Of a stretch of 64,000 nt of DNA, positions 24,357 through 36,153 are shown piece after piece. The notes beneath the pieces were generated by a model, which worked only from the letters and a program-made list of their open reading frames with translations, was not told where the DNA came from and did not search any database. The position numbers were made by a program, and so were the translations under genes. Source of the DNA: Picochlorum sp. 'celeri' (lineage: Eukaryota; Chlorophyta; Trebouxiophyceae); NCBI GenBank assembly GCA_010909725.1, contig JAACMV010000028.1, positions 1 through 64,000 on the forward strand. Direction: 5' to 3'. How positions within the stretch are numbered: position 1 is the stretch's first letter; every line of letters begins with the position of its first letter.

Positions 24357-25053
24357 TTACAGAATCGAGCCTCTCATTTCAGAGAGATCATTAGTCCGCT
24401 TGTTTGCATTCATGAGCAATGTCACGGCCTTCTCCTGGTCCATTGGACTGTTCTGCGTGGAACCAGTATCTTCCCATACCACTCTGGAGGTTTGGGCTTG
24501 AGATTCTCGGACGAGATATCCAGCTACGCTGTCACGCCGAGAACAGAACCTTGGCAACTGATTCTTTTTCCATTCCCCAGTTAAGTCATACGGTGTGAGC
24601 TTTCCAACTTTGCAGCGCTCCTTGGAGGAACTGTATGCAAATGTCTTGCACGATCCATTTTCAACACACTTATTGAAACATTCTGCAAGACTTTGAATGC
24701 CTCTGAACTTTTTGAATGTCCCACGATTTACAGTGTACCCATCGAAAACCACAGCAAGCCCATCTGCACGAGTGTCTCCACCCAAAAGTTCTGGATTGGT
24801 ATGTTTCATTGTGACAGAGCACTTTTTACCGAGTGGTCGAGCCATGGCAAGGCCTGTTGATTGTCCTGCATGTTACCAATGCATGAATACATTGCATTCA
24901 GAAAGATGTTGATTGATGGAAAATACTCCCATGTTCTCATGCAAAAGGCGTGTTGGCATTCTTCCTCGACCGCATACCTGGTCTCAAATCAGAATTGGAC
25001 GCCATCATGGCGAGCAATAACGTTCCGACGAGGGGCAGTTTCAAAAAAGTCAT
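24357..25053 (-). CDS. secreted PAN/apple-like domain protein
   Basis: Exons 24978-25053 and 24357-24865 give 194 aa. The first exon encodes a signal peptide (MTFLKLPLVGTLLLAMM), which supports the splice model. The mature part has a PAN/apple-like cysteine pattern: AECFNKCVENGSCKTFAY, then RCKVG. PAN domains bind proteins or carbohydrates in secreted or surface proteins. No transmembrane helix follows, so it is probably secreted. The function is unknown. The exact PAN subfamily cannot be fixed by eye. Confidence 0.7.
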
Positions 25054-25343
25054 GTTCAACAAAAAGACAGCAAGGCTCGATGAGTGAACTGTCAGGTATT
25101 ATTTGATGCTTCTCAGACTTTTGTCTCAATAAAGCACGATTTATTCATGTATTTTTATTATATTTTACTACAAATACACTGTACATATTGTGTGTGTAGC
25201 GCGTACAATCAAGACAGCCACTGAGCTGCCACTCTGGGTTCCAAGTCACATTCTGCTGCATGTATACTTGAAGGTGGAATTGGCCCACAATCCTACAGAA
25301 GGTACCGTCCAGATTGCAAACATCCATTTAATCTAGAATACAT

Positions 25344-27847
25344 TCATAAAGAAGCTTTTCTGATTTCCATCTTTGCAATGGTTTCCAGGTGGACATTGTC
25401 TGGGCCATCGGCCAACCTTAGTGTTCTGGCAGCACTCCAAATGCTGGCGAGAGGAAACTTGTCAGACACACCTGCACCTCCAAATATCTGAATGATTCTA
25501 TCGACAACACCAAGAACTGCTGAGGGTGTATGGACCTTCGCGATGGAAATAGTGGAGCGCGCTGCTTTTGACCCAACAGCATCAAGAGCTGTGGCAGCAT
25601 TGTGGACAACAAGCCTCGCAGCATCCAAGTCAATCCTGCACCTTGCAAGATCTGCACGAATCAGCTGATGCTCATAAAACATCTTCCCAAAAGATTTTCT
25701 CTCCTGTATTCTATCCAAACACAGAGAGATTGCTCGTTCTCCCATCCCCAGTAATCTCATGCAATGGTGCAAGCGACCAGGACCCAAGCGGCCTTGAGCT
25801 ATCTCAAAGCCACGACCTTCGCCCAAGACGATATTCTCTTTCGGTACTCGAACATTCTTAAAATTCATTTCTGCATGCCCATGTGGCGCGTCATCATATC
25901 CAAAGACCGTCAAGGGTTTGATATTGACAATGTTATCATTCGGCATCGGCACAAGTACCATTGACTGCTGCTTATGTACTGGGCCGTTAAAGGTCGTTTT
26001 GCCCATGAAAATAGCCACTCTGCATCTTGGATCACAAGCACCTGATATCCACCACTTAAGTCCGTTTAAAATATACTCATTTGACCTTTGGTCAAAGCAA
26101 ATGGATGATTGGATATTCGTAGCATCTGAAGACGCAACATTTTGCTCCGTCATGGCAAAACATGACCTCATGTCACCTCTCAGAAGTGGAAGTAGCCATT
26201 CCTTCTGCTGCGTGATATTTCCATACCTCGCGAGTACTTCCATGTTGCCCGTGTCAGGGGCTGAGCAATTGAAGATCTCAGATGCCCACACAGAATGTCC
26301 CATCACCTCTGCACATTTGGCATATGAAGCATTGGTCAACCTGGGACCACCCAAGAGGATTCGCTCCTCATCAGATACTGGTATGGATCGTAAGAACGAA
26401 TCAATTTTCTCAGCCAAGTCTGGTGCAATCCACAGATTCCACAGTCCTTGCCTCTTGGCTTCCACTTTCAACTCTTCCTGAACAGGATGAATGGACCATC
26501 TCTCATCTGATGCCGCATGCTCGATCAGTACAGATTCTACAGGAAGCACTTTAGCTCTCATAAATGTCATCAACTTGTCTAGTAAATGCGTCGCCTCTAC
26601 TGATGACTTTCCCATATAAATGGTGTCAGAATGAAACACGTAACCATCAAAGCAGGGCCCTCTATCGCCCATCAATCTTAGGGCTATCCCGGCCAATGCG
26701 CTGATATTTTCCTCCGAAGCCAACACTGCTGCTTCATCGCTGGAAGCATTCCCTTGTTGGGCTCGAGCCCTCACCCCTGCCAGAATACTAGCCAGTCTGA
26801 AAAGAGACAGTGACACATAAAAATTCCAATCAGCATTTCCCGGACGCTGTATCCCCCTTTCATGACAATATACTTGTATATATTCATCAATTGAAGGAAT
26901 ACCAGCTGGGCGAGGATTCTTGGGCATCGATAGCTGTGGAATGGCATCATGGGGAATGTAGTATGGCAAGCAACTGTAGGCCAAGTCACACAAGGGGTCC
27001 CCCAACGTAGACAGCTCCCAATCGAGCACTGCGACTACCTTTCTTGTACTTTGATCAAATATGAGATTATCTAATCGAAAGTCACCGTGAGCGAGATGCG
27101 AGACCGATGGAGGTTGTCTACCCTTCATTGTAGCCTCATGCTGCCGAAGCAGATTACAGAGTTGCCTCATCATCACTACTATCGCGCCCCCTTGGCCCTC
27201 ATCTCGCTGCGATTTCATGAATTGCCTATTCCAAACATCAATTTGTCTCCCTGTGTACCCATCTGCACGCCCATACTGTTGCAGACCAACCCTAGAAGGA
27301 TCAATCGAATGCAACCTTGCAAGAACCCTGGCCATCTCGAAATATATCTCGCGGCGACCACGCTCATCATCGACATCTCTCAGATCACTATACGTGTAAA
27401 TATTCCCCTTGACAAACGACATGAGGTAAAATGGTGTACCTAGCACATGTGACTCGTTGCAGAAAGCAATTGGCTCTGGAACAGGAAAACCAAGAGGAAA
27501 CAAACAGCAGAGAACCTGATACTCTCTTTCGATAGCATGGGCTGATGGGAGAATCGGAGGGGGAGGCTTCTTACGTAGCACAAGGTGCCTCTCTCCGCCA
27601 TTGATGCTCACAAAAAAGGTGGGGTTGGACTGCCCATGGTGAAATTTGGTGCATTCAATGTGCTCCACTTTAATGCCACCCAGGCTTCGCTCACTGATCG
27701 TCCTCAAATACCCAACCAATCGTTCCTATTTACGACAAATGAAGTACTTATGTGAGAATAATAGACAGATATTCGCCGTATTTTGTTGCCAAGGTCACCT
27801 ACCGAGTCATGTCGGGATTTCGACAGCTCAACCAAATCCTCCTTCAT
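25344..27847 (-). CDS. ACAD10/11-like fusion: APH kinase-like plus acyl-CoA dehydrogenase
   Basis: Exons 27803-27847 and 25344-27725 give 808 aa. The N-terminal half is an aminoglycoside phosphotransferase-like kinase fold (HGDFRLDNLIFD catalytic loop, VLDWE metal site). The C-terminal half is an acyl-CoA dehydrogenase with CFAMTEQNVASSDATN and a flavin-binding helical end. The same arrangement is found in animal ACAD11 and plant IBR3. In animals these enzymes phosphorylate 4-hydroxyacyl-CoAs to allow their beta-oxidation; IBR3 acts in peroxisomal indole-3-butyrate conversion. The C terminus is ASL, at best a weak PTS1, so peroxisomal location is uncertain. The short first exon (15 codons) is inferred from a phase-0 junction that restores the expected N terminus. 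Confidence 0.9.
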
Positions 27848-27931
27848 CTGAGGATCTTATTACCGATTGTTACACAGTTTCATTTCAAATTAGTCTTATA
27901 AAATACGTTTTTAGCATTGTTCAGTTGATTA

Positions 27932-28413
27932 TTACAGTAGTCCGAAAAAAGATAACCCAAATTCACCGGGAACACCTTCATGAAGTGGAGGTATTTCATT
28001 TTTGTGATCACTCGACGCGCCATATCTCCCTACCCAGCGAGAATTAGACCCTCTAGTCTCCACCATAGGCATCTACAGGCTCCAATCTATCCATCCGTCC
28101 CTAGAAATCGACATTCCATGAGGTGTCAACAATCAAAGTGCATCCTGTCTGGTTCGGTCAGGCACCACCGGTTGATGGGGTTGGAAGCCCATCTCATACC
28201 GGTATGGTACCTGACGCCCAATGATGGCCCTATTTGGACACACAATCACTTCAATCGATGAAAGATCCCTTTGTATGACTTCTACTAGGTCTACCTCGTT
28301 AAGAAACCTACGATTTGATGCAAATAAACGGATTTTGTGATTTGGGTTATTTCATTTTAGACCACCGGCACCACCAATAAAAACCAGAGGTATCTTTTTT
28401 CGGACTACTGTAA
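27932..28413. mobile_element. 482-bp MITE with 23-24-bp terminal inverted repeats
   Basis: The ends are perfect inverted repeats: the 24 bp at 27931-27954 are the exact reverse complement of 28391-28414 (core CAGTAGTCCGAAAAAAGATA). A TTA target-site duplication flanks the element (27929-27931 and 28414-28416). There is no open frame of meaningful length inside. TTA (TWA) duplications are typical of PIF/Harbinger transposons, so a non-autonomous Harbinger-like element is the best fit. A short internal direct motif, ATAACCCAAAT, also recurs inverted near both ends. The right-hand TTA is the reverse complement of the stop codon of the CemA-like gene, so the insertion abuts that gene. Confidence 0.88.
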
Positions 28414-29727
28414 TTAATGCCTATCCATTTGTCTCAGAGTCACAGCAGCTGCTGGGTCAATCTTGTTCAGTTCCACAAAGATCCAGTACTTGAACAATGA
28501 ATCCAACACCACAGGGACAGTGGCGACAAACAAGTGAAGGCCATCTTGTTGTGCATGAAGTCCATAGTGGTGGCTCAGTAAGCTCAATGCAGCAGTCCAT
28601 CCCTCTTCAGAATGGTATCCCAGGAGGGTATCTGTTACTAGAATGATGATGAAGGCCTTGGCAGTATCTGACAGTCCTGTGAACACTCTCCCTATTGTAC
28701 GGAACAAAATGGCTCTAGGTGAATTGTCTCGAACCAAGAGTATGAAAAATATCACCGCAGAGGTGCTGTCAGACACAACATTCAACAACGCCCTTTTATT
28801 CTCCTTCTTCTTCTGGTCCGCGAATGCAACAGCCTCTTGATGCAAGTGCTGCAAGAGATCCTCATCATTCAAATCTGGTGCCTGGCCCAAGGACGCTGCC
28901 ATTCTCAATTTTATTTCTTCTCTATGCATCGCTTCCGCGCCTTCGACCTTTTGCTCTGCAGAAAGAGCAAATGCATTCGGATCAATCTCCTGGGCAAAAC
29001 TCCACAGAGGTTGAGCCACCATACGACTGACAGCAAAGCCCACCGCCAGGGGAACACCGATCAAAACCCCAGCATATCGAAGTGACTCTCTAGACTCGTA
29101 TTGATTCGTGATGGCTTCCACAAACACCCTCTCCTCTGCTTCCTTCTCCCCCAAGGCTACTCTATTATAAATACCAGTTGGATCCACAATCGGGCGGAGG
29201 TACTCATCCCTCACCTTGGACCTCTCCCCTCTCCTTGACCTCCGCCGTCTAATCACCGCTTCTCGAAGCTCTGCGACTTCCTCACTATCATCCAAATCAG
29301 CTACCGCCGGATTGCCACTCCAGTCGTCCCAGTCCTCCTCCAGTCCTGCTGACCACTCTTCGATGGCCTTTGCTCTCCTTCGATCTGTGTTCCCGTCCCC
29401 AGTTTTAGTATCTTTTGAACTCGTAGGAGAAGGCTGTACATCCTTGGGACCCTGTGTTAAGCCAAGCCAACGCCGAACGTCGTCCTGAAACTCCCCTCCT
29501 TCTGGACCTCCATTCGCCCGACAATTCAATAGTTCTCCCCTTTGCCGTGATTGACATACGTCAATGGTTAAATATCTTGCAAAACCAGCCTTTGATAGGT
29601 TCAGATGGACCATAGTCCCCCGAGCGTGTGTCTGCCCTGGTTGTCCATGCCAGGACTGAGGCGCACTCTGAACGGCCGATCTTGCCACCATTTGTACAGT
29701 CAAAATAATGTAATTAAAGTATTGCAT
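28414..29727 (-). CDS. CemA-like plastid envelope protein (DLDG1/PxcA type)
   Basis: A single exon of 437 codons encodes a nuclear homologue of CemA (plastid Ycf10) and cyanobacterial PxcA, like Arabidopsis DLDG1. These proteins influence proton extrusion across the envelope and, indirectly, non-photochemical quenching. The first 60 or so residues are Ser- and Arg-rich like a transit peptide; the functional start may be Met13 (MVARSAVQ). A charged coiled-coil-like middle precedes four hydrophobic segments in the second half, including SLRYAGVLIGVPLAVGFA and VPVVLDSLFKYWIFVELNK, the CemA signature end. Its stop codon coincides with the target-site duplication of the adjacent MITE, so its 3' UTR must lie in transposon sequence. 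Confidence 0.85.
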   Translation of the reverse strand: MQYFNYIILTVQMVARSAVQSAPQSWHGQPGQTHARGTMVHLNLSKAGFARYLTIDVCQSRQRGELLNCRANGGPEGGEFQDDVRRWLGLTQGPKDVQPSPTSSKDTKTGDGNTDRRRAKAIEEWSAGLEEDWDDWSGNPAVADLDDSEEVAELREAVIRRRRSRRGERSKVRDEYLRPIVDPTGIYNRVALGEKEAEERVFVEAITNQYESRESLRYAGVLIGVPLAVGFAVSRMVAQPLWSFAQEIDPNAFALSAEQKVEGAEAMHREEIKLRMAASLGQAPDLNDEDLLQHLHQEAVAFADQKKKENKRALLNVVSDSTSAVIFFILLVRDNSPRAILFRTIGRVFTGLSDTAKAFIIILVTDTLLGYHSEEGWTAALSLLSHHYGLHAQQDGLHLFVATVPVVLDSLFKYWIFVELNKIDPAAAVTLRQMDRH

Positions 29728-30269
29728 CAGTTTATGAGGAAGAGACTGCTCATGTAAATCCTCCTATGCTGGGGCTCTACTTCTGGGCATGGATGCCTCT
29801 CAGTATGCTTTTTGAACCCTCAGCCTTTCCACAGCTAGCTCTGGACTTGCTGCAGGCTGATAGTATTATTCCTAGATGATCACGTGTCCATTGCTGATGA
29901 GATAGTATTTGACAATACTGCATTTGAATTGTTTAGGTATTCCATCGAGTCTTCCTTTTCTCCTCCTGGTGCTGTTCAACTGTGAACATGAATAAGACAG
30001 TGCATCCATGTACATTCCATTCTCATGGAACGATGCCCGGAAGAGATCACGCCATGTAGGTGCTTTGAAGGGGACGTATCCGTAGATTTACGAGTGTGAA
30101 AATGGCAATGCGCAGATCATGCATCTTCTCAGAAGAGTCTGCTGTGGGTCCCTCAGTAAGGGAGGATGAGGTTGGATCACAAAATGAACATCACTGCCCT
30201 CGAGTACAATGAGGCTTCATGCAGGTCTGGATAGATATTATTTGTATATTTTTAGCGACTTGATGAACC
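29728..30269. promoter_or_regulatory. divergent 5' region, CemA-like and DUF1997 genes
   Basis: These 542 bp lie between divergent starts. No open frame or repeat was recognised. Both flanking products are plastid proteins, so shared regulation is possible but not shown by any visible motif. Confidence 0.35.
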
Positions 30270-31232
30270 ATGGTCGTCCTCTGTGGATGGAATCCATGGA
30301 TCCGAAAGGCTCCAGTCGAATGTACTGACAAGGTGGTCGCATCACAGCAACGCATGCTGATGCACTCTCAGTGTAGAATATCATATACTAGTAGTAATAT
30401 TAGCATAGGATCAGGCTTGAACTCCAGGAAGAGGGGCACACGGATGCCTTCTTCTGGGTTGTTGAGGGGAGTTGCAAGCAGTAGACAAAAGCCTCGCCAT
30501 CATGGGCTTGCTCGATCTGAGGCCACAGAAAGTGATACAAGGCCTGTAGACACTGATCTACAGCATCAAGAGACCCAGTCTGGTGAGGAAAAGGCCTCTC
30601 TTCAGCAGCAAGGCAAGAGGCTGGCCCTCCTCAGGGCACAAAAGTCCTGTTCTGTTGCAATCGAGGAGCTTGATAAGCCAATTGGTATGTTGTTTTACAT
30701 GATGATATATCGGTAGTATATTCAGTATGTATATTTCATCTGGCAATGCAATGCAGGCACCTACATGACACTTCCTGCCAGTCAATACAGTGTCCTAGAT
30801 GCAAGGAAAATTGAGAGAATAGATGAGGATACATTCAGGTGCTATGTCGGGGGATTTAAATTCATGAGTTTCATTGTAGAGCCCGTGCTGACGCTCTCTG
30901 TGGTGGTGGGAGATCGAGGGCCAACAGTCAGGCTGCTTGAGACAAAGCTGCAGGGATCCAAGGCAGCCCTGGAAGCAAATAAAAAGTTTACAGCCACCAT
31001 GCAAAATATAGTTCAATGGCAAGAAGATGAAGAGGGCTCAAAATGTATCAGTAGTGACACAGCTTTAGAGGTCACCCTAGAGGTCCCTGGCTGGTTTGTG
31101 TTTCCAGTGTCAGTTGTGGAACGGTCTGGCAGTGCTGTGATGCGTAAAGTCCTCGAAACCGCCGTTCCCAGATTTTTGAAGCAACTAGAGTCCGACTATG
31201 CTCTGTGGTCACAGGGAGAGGAGCGATTATAA
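30270..31232 (+). CDS. DUF1997 family protein, plastid-targeted
   Basis: Exons 30270-30684 and 30757-31232 give 296 aa, joined in phase 1. DUF1997 proteins are found in cyanobacteria and plastids of plants and algae; their function is not established. The conserved part is the second exon: TYMTLPASQYSVLD, a beta-rich stretch ending in VEVPG-like LEVPGWF, and the C-terminal ETAVPRFLKQLESDY helix. The N-terminal 130 residues are basic and Ser-rich, as expected for a transit peptide plus linker. Translation may start at 30270 or at the in-frame ATG at 30354. The family call rests on recollection of plant homologues. Confidence 0.7.
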
Positions 31233-31374
31233 TTCTGTTCTATGCTTGTAATCATCTGAAGAATTCTTTCGAAAGAAATCTGTTCATTTTTCGAATCGCG
31301 AATTCCCAAAACCCAAGGCATTGTACTATGCGCTTTGTATTTCAAATACTACTACATTCAATAATAGTATATTA

Positions 31375-32219
31375 ATGAGAGACGAGAGAATGAACGAGGA
31401 CGCCATTCGCTGCATAGGACGAACGGCACGTGGACCAGTCTCGGCGGACGCCACGCAGTTGGAGTCTGGAACTCCCTTGGAAAATCCTGCTGATGGATGC
31501 CGGGTGTGTCGAATCTGTTGGGTTTCTCTGGAAAGAGATGATCCGGATGTGGTGAGCCCTTGTCGATGCAAAGGAAGCATGGTGCGCACTGTTGTTTCAA
31601 GAGCCCAGACTTCTACTGTCTGGATGTCTCATGCTATTGCCATTCACATTTGGATTGCATGATGATGCAGGAGTATATTCATATAGACTGTTTGAAAGCA
31701 TGGCAAGATCAACTGTGTCGTATGAAGGGGAAAAATCCCTTGTACTGTGATGTATGCCACCAGGCATACACTGTGAATACAAGGCTACTGCACCATCGCG
31801 TTCGCCGGATAGTCATGTCGATGACGCACAGCCGAATTGCGCCGCTTATAGCAATCATATTTCGAGCAGCACAGCATTATGTTGTCTCCCTCTCATTGAT
31901 GAATGGATTGGAGACTGCCCTGACAAGCATGGCGTCCAGTGCATGCTCTTGGAGGAGGGGTCTCTCTGGGGAACACTGCACAAACGTGCTCAAGGCCATT
32001 ACTGGTATATCTGTGATCAATATAGTCGTGTCAAGGACACTGAATGGGGTATTGAATCTCGTCTGTGCTCCATTCAAGGCTATTAAACGGTTCTATGAGG
32101 GATTTGTGGCCTCCTGGCCAAGGAGGCTTGTGGTCGTCGGGGTAGGGCGGGAGATCTCGTCGTCCAGATCTCATCGGATCGAAAGTCAATCGAATTCGCC
32201 ATCTTCAATTGAAAACTGA
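31375..32219 (+). CDS. RING-CH (MARCH-like) E3 ubiquitin ligase
   Basis: Exons 31375-31581 and 31671-32219 give 251 aa. The RING-CH zinc site is assembled across the intron: CRVCRIC, PCRCKGS, then IHIDCLKAW in exon 2 and CDVCHQAY. The Cys4-His-Cys3 order is that of MARCH/RINGv ligases, which usually sit in membranes and ubiquitinate membrane proteins. Two moderately hydrophobic stretches downstream (about 125-145 and 175-200) could be membrane segments. The phase-0 splice between GSM and EYIHID is strongly supported because it completes the domain. Two in-frame ATGs (31375, 31390) could serve as start. Confidence 0.85.
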
Positions 32220-32376
32220 CGCATTATTGGATATAATATTTCAACATTGTTCTTTTGAAGGATATCGTATCTCTTGGATACGCGCAAGCTGCCTGGAATA
32301 GACTTGTGCTACAAAGTCTTGAATCATTTTTTGAATGGTCTTTGAGCAGGCAAGAACGACACAGGGCCAGCGTCGC

Positions 32377-32796
32377 ATGGCCCTGCCTATTCATAGTGCT
32401 ACTAGATATGCCAGAAGAACACGCTTGGTGTCTAGGAGATTTTGTCGGTGTGTGCAGGCTGGCTCTGAGCAGAAGAGAAACCTCCCAGTCAGTGGCGAGC
32501 AGATGTCAAGAATGTCACGTGTCTGTAAACGATGCAAGCAGAGATATATACCAGATGAGAATAGTCCAAATGCATGTTCTTACCATCCTTTGAATTGGTC
32601 TGGGGGAGAAAAGGCAAAGGCGGTAGGATTCCTCAGGAAAAGCAGTGCGCCAGAGGACAGTTTGAGCCAGATACTAGGGACAGGCATGCTGTCCTTTTGG
32701 GATTGCTGTGGTGCAGATGACTACAATGCCCCGGGGTGCACTCGTGGATACCATATTCCATTTGGTGAAGAAACAAGCGATGATGTATACCATTGA
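32377..32796 (+). CDS. conserved plant/algal protein with Cys-rich CCG motif
   Basis: A single exon encodes 139 aa. The N-terminal 40 residues (MALPIHSATRYARRTRLVS...) are Arg/Ser-rich without acids, suggesting a chloroplast or mitochondrial targeting peptide. The conserved core has CKRCKQRYIPDENSPNAC, CSYHPLNWSGG and FWDCCGADDYNAPGC. This pattern recalls an uncharacterised plant family with a WHCCGSEDPFDPGC-type motif, probably zinc-binding. The upstream part of the frame before 32377 also lacks stops but has no ATG. Function is unknown. Confidence 0.65.
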   Translation: MALPIHSATRYARRTRLVSRRFCRCVQAGSEQKRNLPVSGEQMSRMSRVCKRCKQRYIPDENSPNACSYHPLNWSGGEKAKAVGFLRKSSAPEDSLSQILGTGMLSFWDCCGADDYNAPGCTRGYHIPFGEETSDDVYH

Positions 32797-33119
32797 TCGA
32801 GAAGACAGGCCCATGTCTTGCACTGTGGGAGCAGCATCCTTCACTATTAAAGGCCCTAGGCGATGGGAATCAACGGGCGAGCATTCATCGGTCCCATGCT
32901 CCCAATCATTCCTAACGGTCGACGGTATGACGCGGCCACCCTGGTGGGTATACCCGTCATCACCAGGCAGTCCGATCGAGAGATGCGGCAGACCGTTAGA
33001 AAAGGAGCAAATGCTGAGTCGACCCCAATCTGAAGATAAGGCGTCCAGAACCTCCTGGCCACGCACTCTTAATATCCCAATTTTGACCAATCGAATACGT
33101 ACATTTTCATTAAATCACA
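32797..33119. promoter_or_regulatory. 5' region of the ferredoxin gene
   Basis: These 323 bp precede the ferredoxin start. Open frames here overlap on both strands without recognisable content. The promoter and 5' UTR must lie here. Confidence 0.35.
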
Positions 33120-33839
<720 letters not shown>

Positions 33840-34011
33840 GCAGCTGAGGCTTTGGTGACAAGGATGAATCTTTCACATGTGTGCAGTTGTAATTGTTGGG
33901 CAGATCATCTCACATTGCTGTGTATTTGATAATATCCATCTTTCATTACAATTGTAAACATATCATAGTCCATTTTATATTCTTTTCTCCAGTTTTTCTC
34001 AGAAATGGCTT

Positions 34012-34656
34012 TCAATCATCAAGCTCATCATCAATGACAACATCCTCCCCATCCTCAATGTCCTCTGCTTCCATACTAGATTCCCGAATCTGTTGCTCGA
34101 CGTTATAGACTACATCTAGTATACTTTTGAATTGCGCCTTGCGCTGCTCATTTGCAGACGACAGGTGAGCCTGCTGTTGGAGCAACTCTTCTATTTCACT
34201 CTTGACAGCATCAATCTCCTTCAAAGTCACAGAGCATGCCGGCAGCGTCACAATCTGCTCTTTTACCCTCTCACAATCCTGCGCCTGTGCCATCTCCAGG
34301 CGAGCCTGCTCAAGTTCAGACTTACATGCACGGATGTCCTCCACAGCCTTGTCTATAGAGCCCAACAAATCTTTGTGTGTCTCCTGATACACAGTCTGTT
34401 CCCTCAAATACGCCCCCATCATCGCTTCCAGCTTGTGTATATATGCCTGTATGCTATATATATCGGCCAGAACAGCATCAGCCATGCTCTCGGCGTCATC
34501 CTGCGAGTCCAACACCGAATTGCAAAATGCCTGGTATGACAAGACAAGCTTTCGAAAAGGAGGCCCACCCCCGCTCGACGTCGCTACTGCTGTCTGTGTC
34601 AAAAATCGTTTTCTGATGATATTTTCCTCTTCTAGCAACGCTTCAGACTTTCCCAT
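34012..34656 (-). CDS. THO complex subunit 7-like protein
   Basis: A single exon of 214 codons encodes a largely coiled-coil protein. The N terminus, with IIRKRFLTQTAV and then GGPPFRKLV, matches the THOC7/Mft1 pattern. The central 130 residues are helical with heptads, and the C terminus is acidic (DIEDGEDVVIDDELDD). THO couples transcription to mRNA export in the nucleus. The start chosen is the ATG at 34656 (MGKSEALLEEE); upstream frame lacks an ATG. It converges on the ferredoxin gene with 172 bp between stops. Confidence 0.72.
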   Translation of the reverse strand: MGKSEALLEEENIIRKRFLTQTAVATSSGGGPPFRKLVLSYQAFCNSVLDSQDDAESMADAVLADIYSIQAYIHKLEAMMGAYLREQTVYQETHKDLLGSIDKAVEDIRACKSELEQARLEMAQAQDCERVKEQIVTLPACSVTLKEIDAVKSEIEELLQQQAHLSSANEQRKAQFKSILDVVYNVEQQIRESSMEAEDIEDGEDVVIDDELDD

Positions 34657-35134
34657 CGTGTGTGTGCAATTAGCGTTTGTTCTCAATTGGTTCTCGCTTT
34701 CTTTCCTGTTTCACGGCACATTTTCATCAAATGAGGCATTAAATAAATAACATATGTGGCAGTTTTGCTATTGGATACAACAGGGTGGATCTTCTTCACT
34801 TGCATACGGAGCAGACAACATGGCATCAATTTCTCTCTCTGCAAGGAAAACAGGACCTAGGTCCACTTGATTGATCGGGACAGAGCACGCGGGCATTGCT
34901 GCATATATATAGCAACGGAGCTTCGTGTTTACCATCATCATCATCATCGTGAAAGCTGGGAGAGCGTGCACATATCAAGATGCCGATTGGAGTTACACAA
35001 GGGAGTCCCTTGAAGGGACTGATGATGCTTCCCATCAAGCAGTCTGCACTGATGCATTGATCATTGCAATCATGTGACGAGATTGAAAGAGGCACTCCAC
35101 TGATCATATAGTTAAATACGTAGCAAAAATATCC
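34657..35134. promoter_or_regulatory. divergent 5' region, THOC7-like and membrane-protein genes
   Basis: These 478 bp lie between divergent starts. Apart from ATG- and CAT-rich short repeats (ATCATC runs near 34935), nothing was recognised. Confidence 0.35.
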
Positions 35135-36119
35135 ATGAGCATGACATTGCAGTGCATCGATTATCGTCTGCTGTTCCTCAAGGCTGTTGTGCTCTTGGCA
35201 TGGCATGTGAAACAGAGTTCTTGTCAGCAAGACGCTGTTACTCCAATCGTGCCCAATGTCCCTTTACAAAATGAATTTGTGATCATTAATGGGCAGAGTA
35301 AGCGGTGCGTATGTGCCCTTTTGGTAGCGGTGAGGTATTCGAGTGTACAGGCCAACGACAGGAGACTCCTGTTCCTTGCACCTGCAGGTATTTACCGCGC
35401 AATCTAGACGCATTGTCCTCCTATGAACTCAGGGTATCCTACTCATCTACTGTATGTTCTGTGTTACGTGACTGATGAAAGCATGATATGAGCACATTCA
35501 TCCTGTCAATTATATATAATATTGTTGTTCCAGAGCTCTGTGGTGATGCATTTTGGGTTTTCTTGCTCAGAATCGGTCGATGTGGCTCAGCAACGTCGTA
35601 GAAGCAACATCATGAGAAAGATGTTGAATGCAGAAAAGGTCATGTTCAGGACGGATGCAACTGGTCGAGTGATGATGCCAGAGCAGAGACATGACAACGA
35701 GGAAACGTGTGACCAAGTTGTCGTGACATTGAGCGCGACTCCTTGGGGACATTTCGCGAGCAATCATCCACGAGATAGATTCTACTATGACATAGGTATG
35801 TCTCATGCATATCTGTATGCAGGATATCCATGGGTTGGGAACCTTTTTGTTGGAGCATCCCAGTCTGACATGTCAACATCTGTCTGCAGTTCTAGAGAAG
35901 AATTATGTCGGTATACCAGAGTCTGGAGGCTCTATAGTCCTGATGACACTCTTCTTGGTCATTGTAGTGCGTTGAGATTCTACACCCTGTACGACGCTTG
36001 CCTGCCTTGTTGTATGAAATCCATCCCTGTGTTTTGTGCAGGTTGTAGGTGTCATTGTCCCCAAATGGATCACATACATGGACATTTCAGCACTTAAAAA
36101 TGATAAAAATAATAAATAA
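35135..36119 (+). CDS. type I membrane protein, conserved plant-like family
   Basis: Five exons (35135-35304, 35388-35433, 35534-35795, 35890-35966, 36042-36119) give 210 aa. The model was built from reading-frame continuity: each junction has GT/AG sites and compatible phase. A signal peptide (FLKAVVLLAWHV) is followed by a luminal domain with LDALSSYELR, RKMLNAEKVMFRTD and VVVTLSATPWG, then a single transmembrane helix (SIVLMTLFLVIVVVGVIV) created by the last splice, and a short tail. From memory this order resembles an uncharacterised plant type I membrane family with an RRLLNTEK-FRTD motif and a C-terminal helix. Function is unknown. Only 34 bp separate its stop from the Pol iota start. 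Confidence 0.65.
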
Positions 36120-36153
36120 GGTCGATATAAGAAGCATTGGTTGATTGTGATGG

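Noticed and set aside
35796..35822. Possible 27-nt intron in the type I membrane protein gene
   Set aside because: Too short for this genome; the longer intron 35796-35889 gives a continuous transmembrane helix instead.
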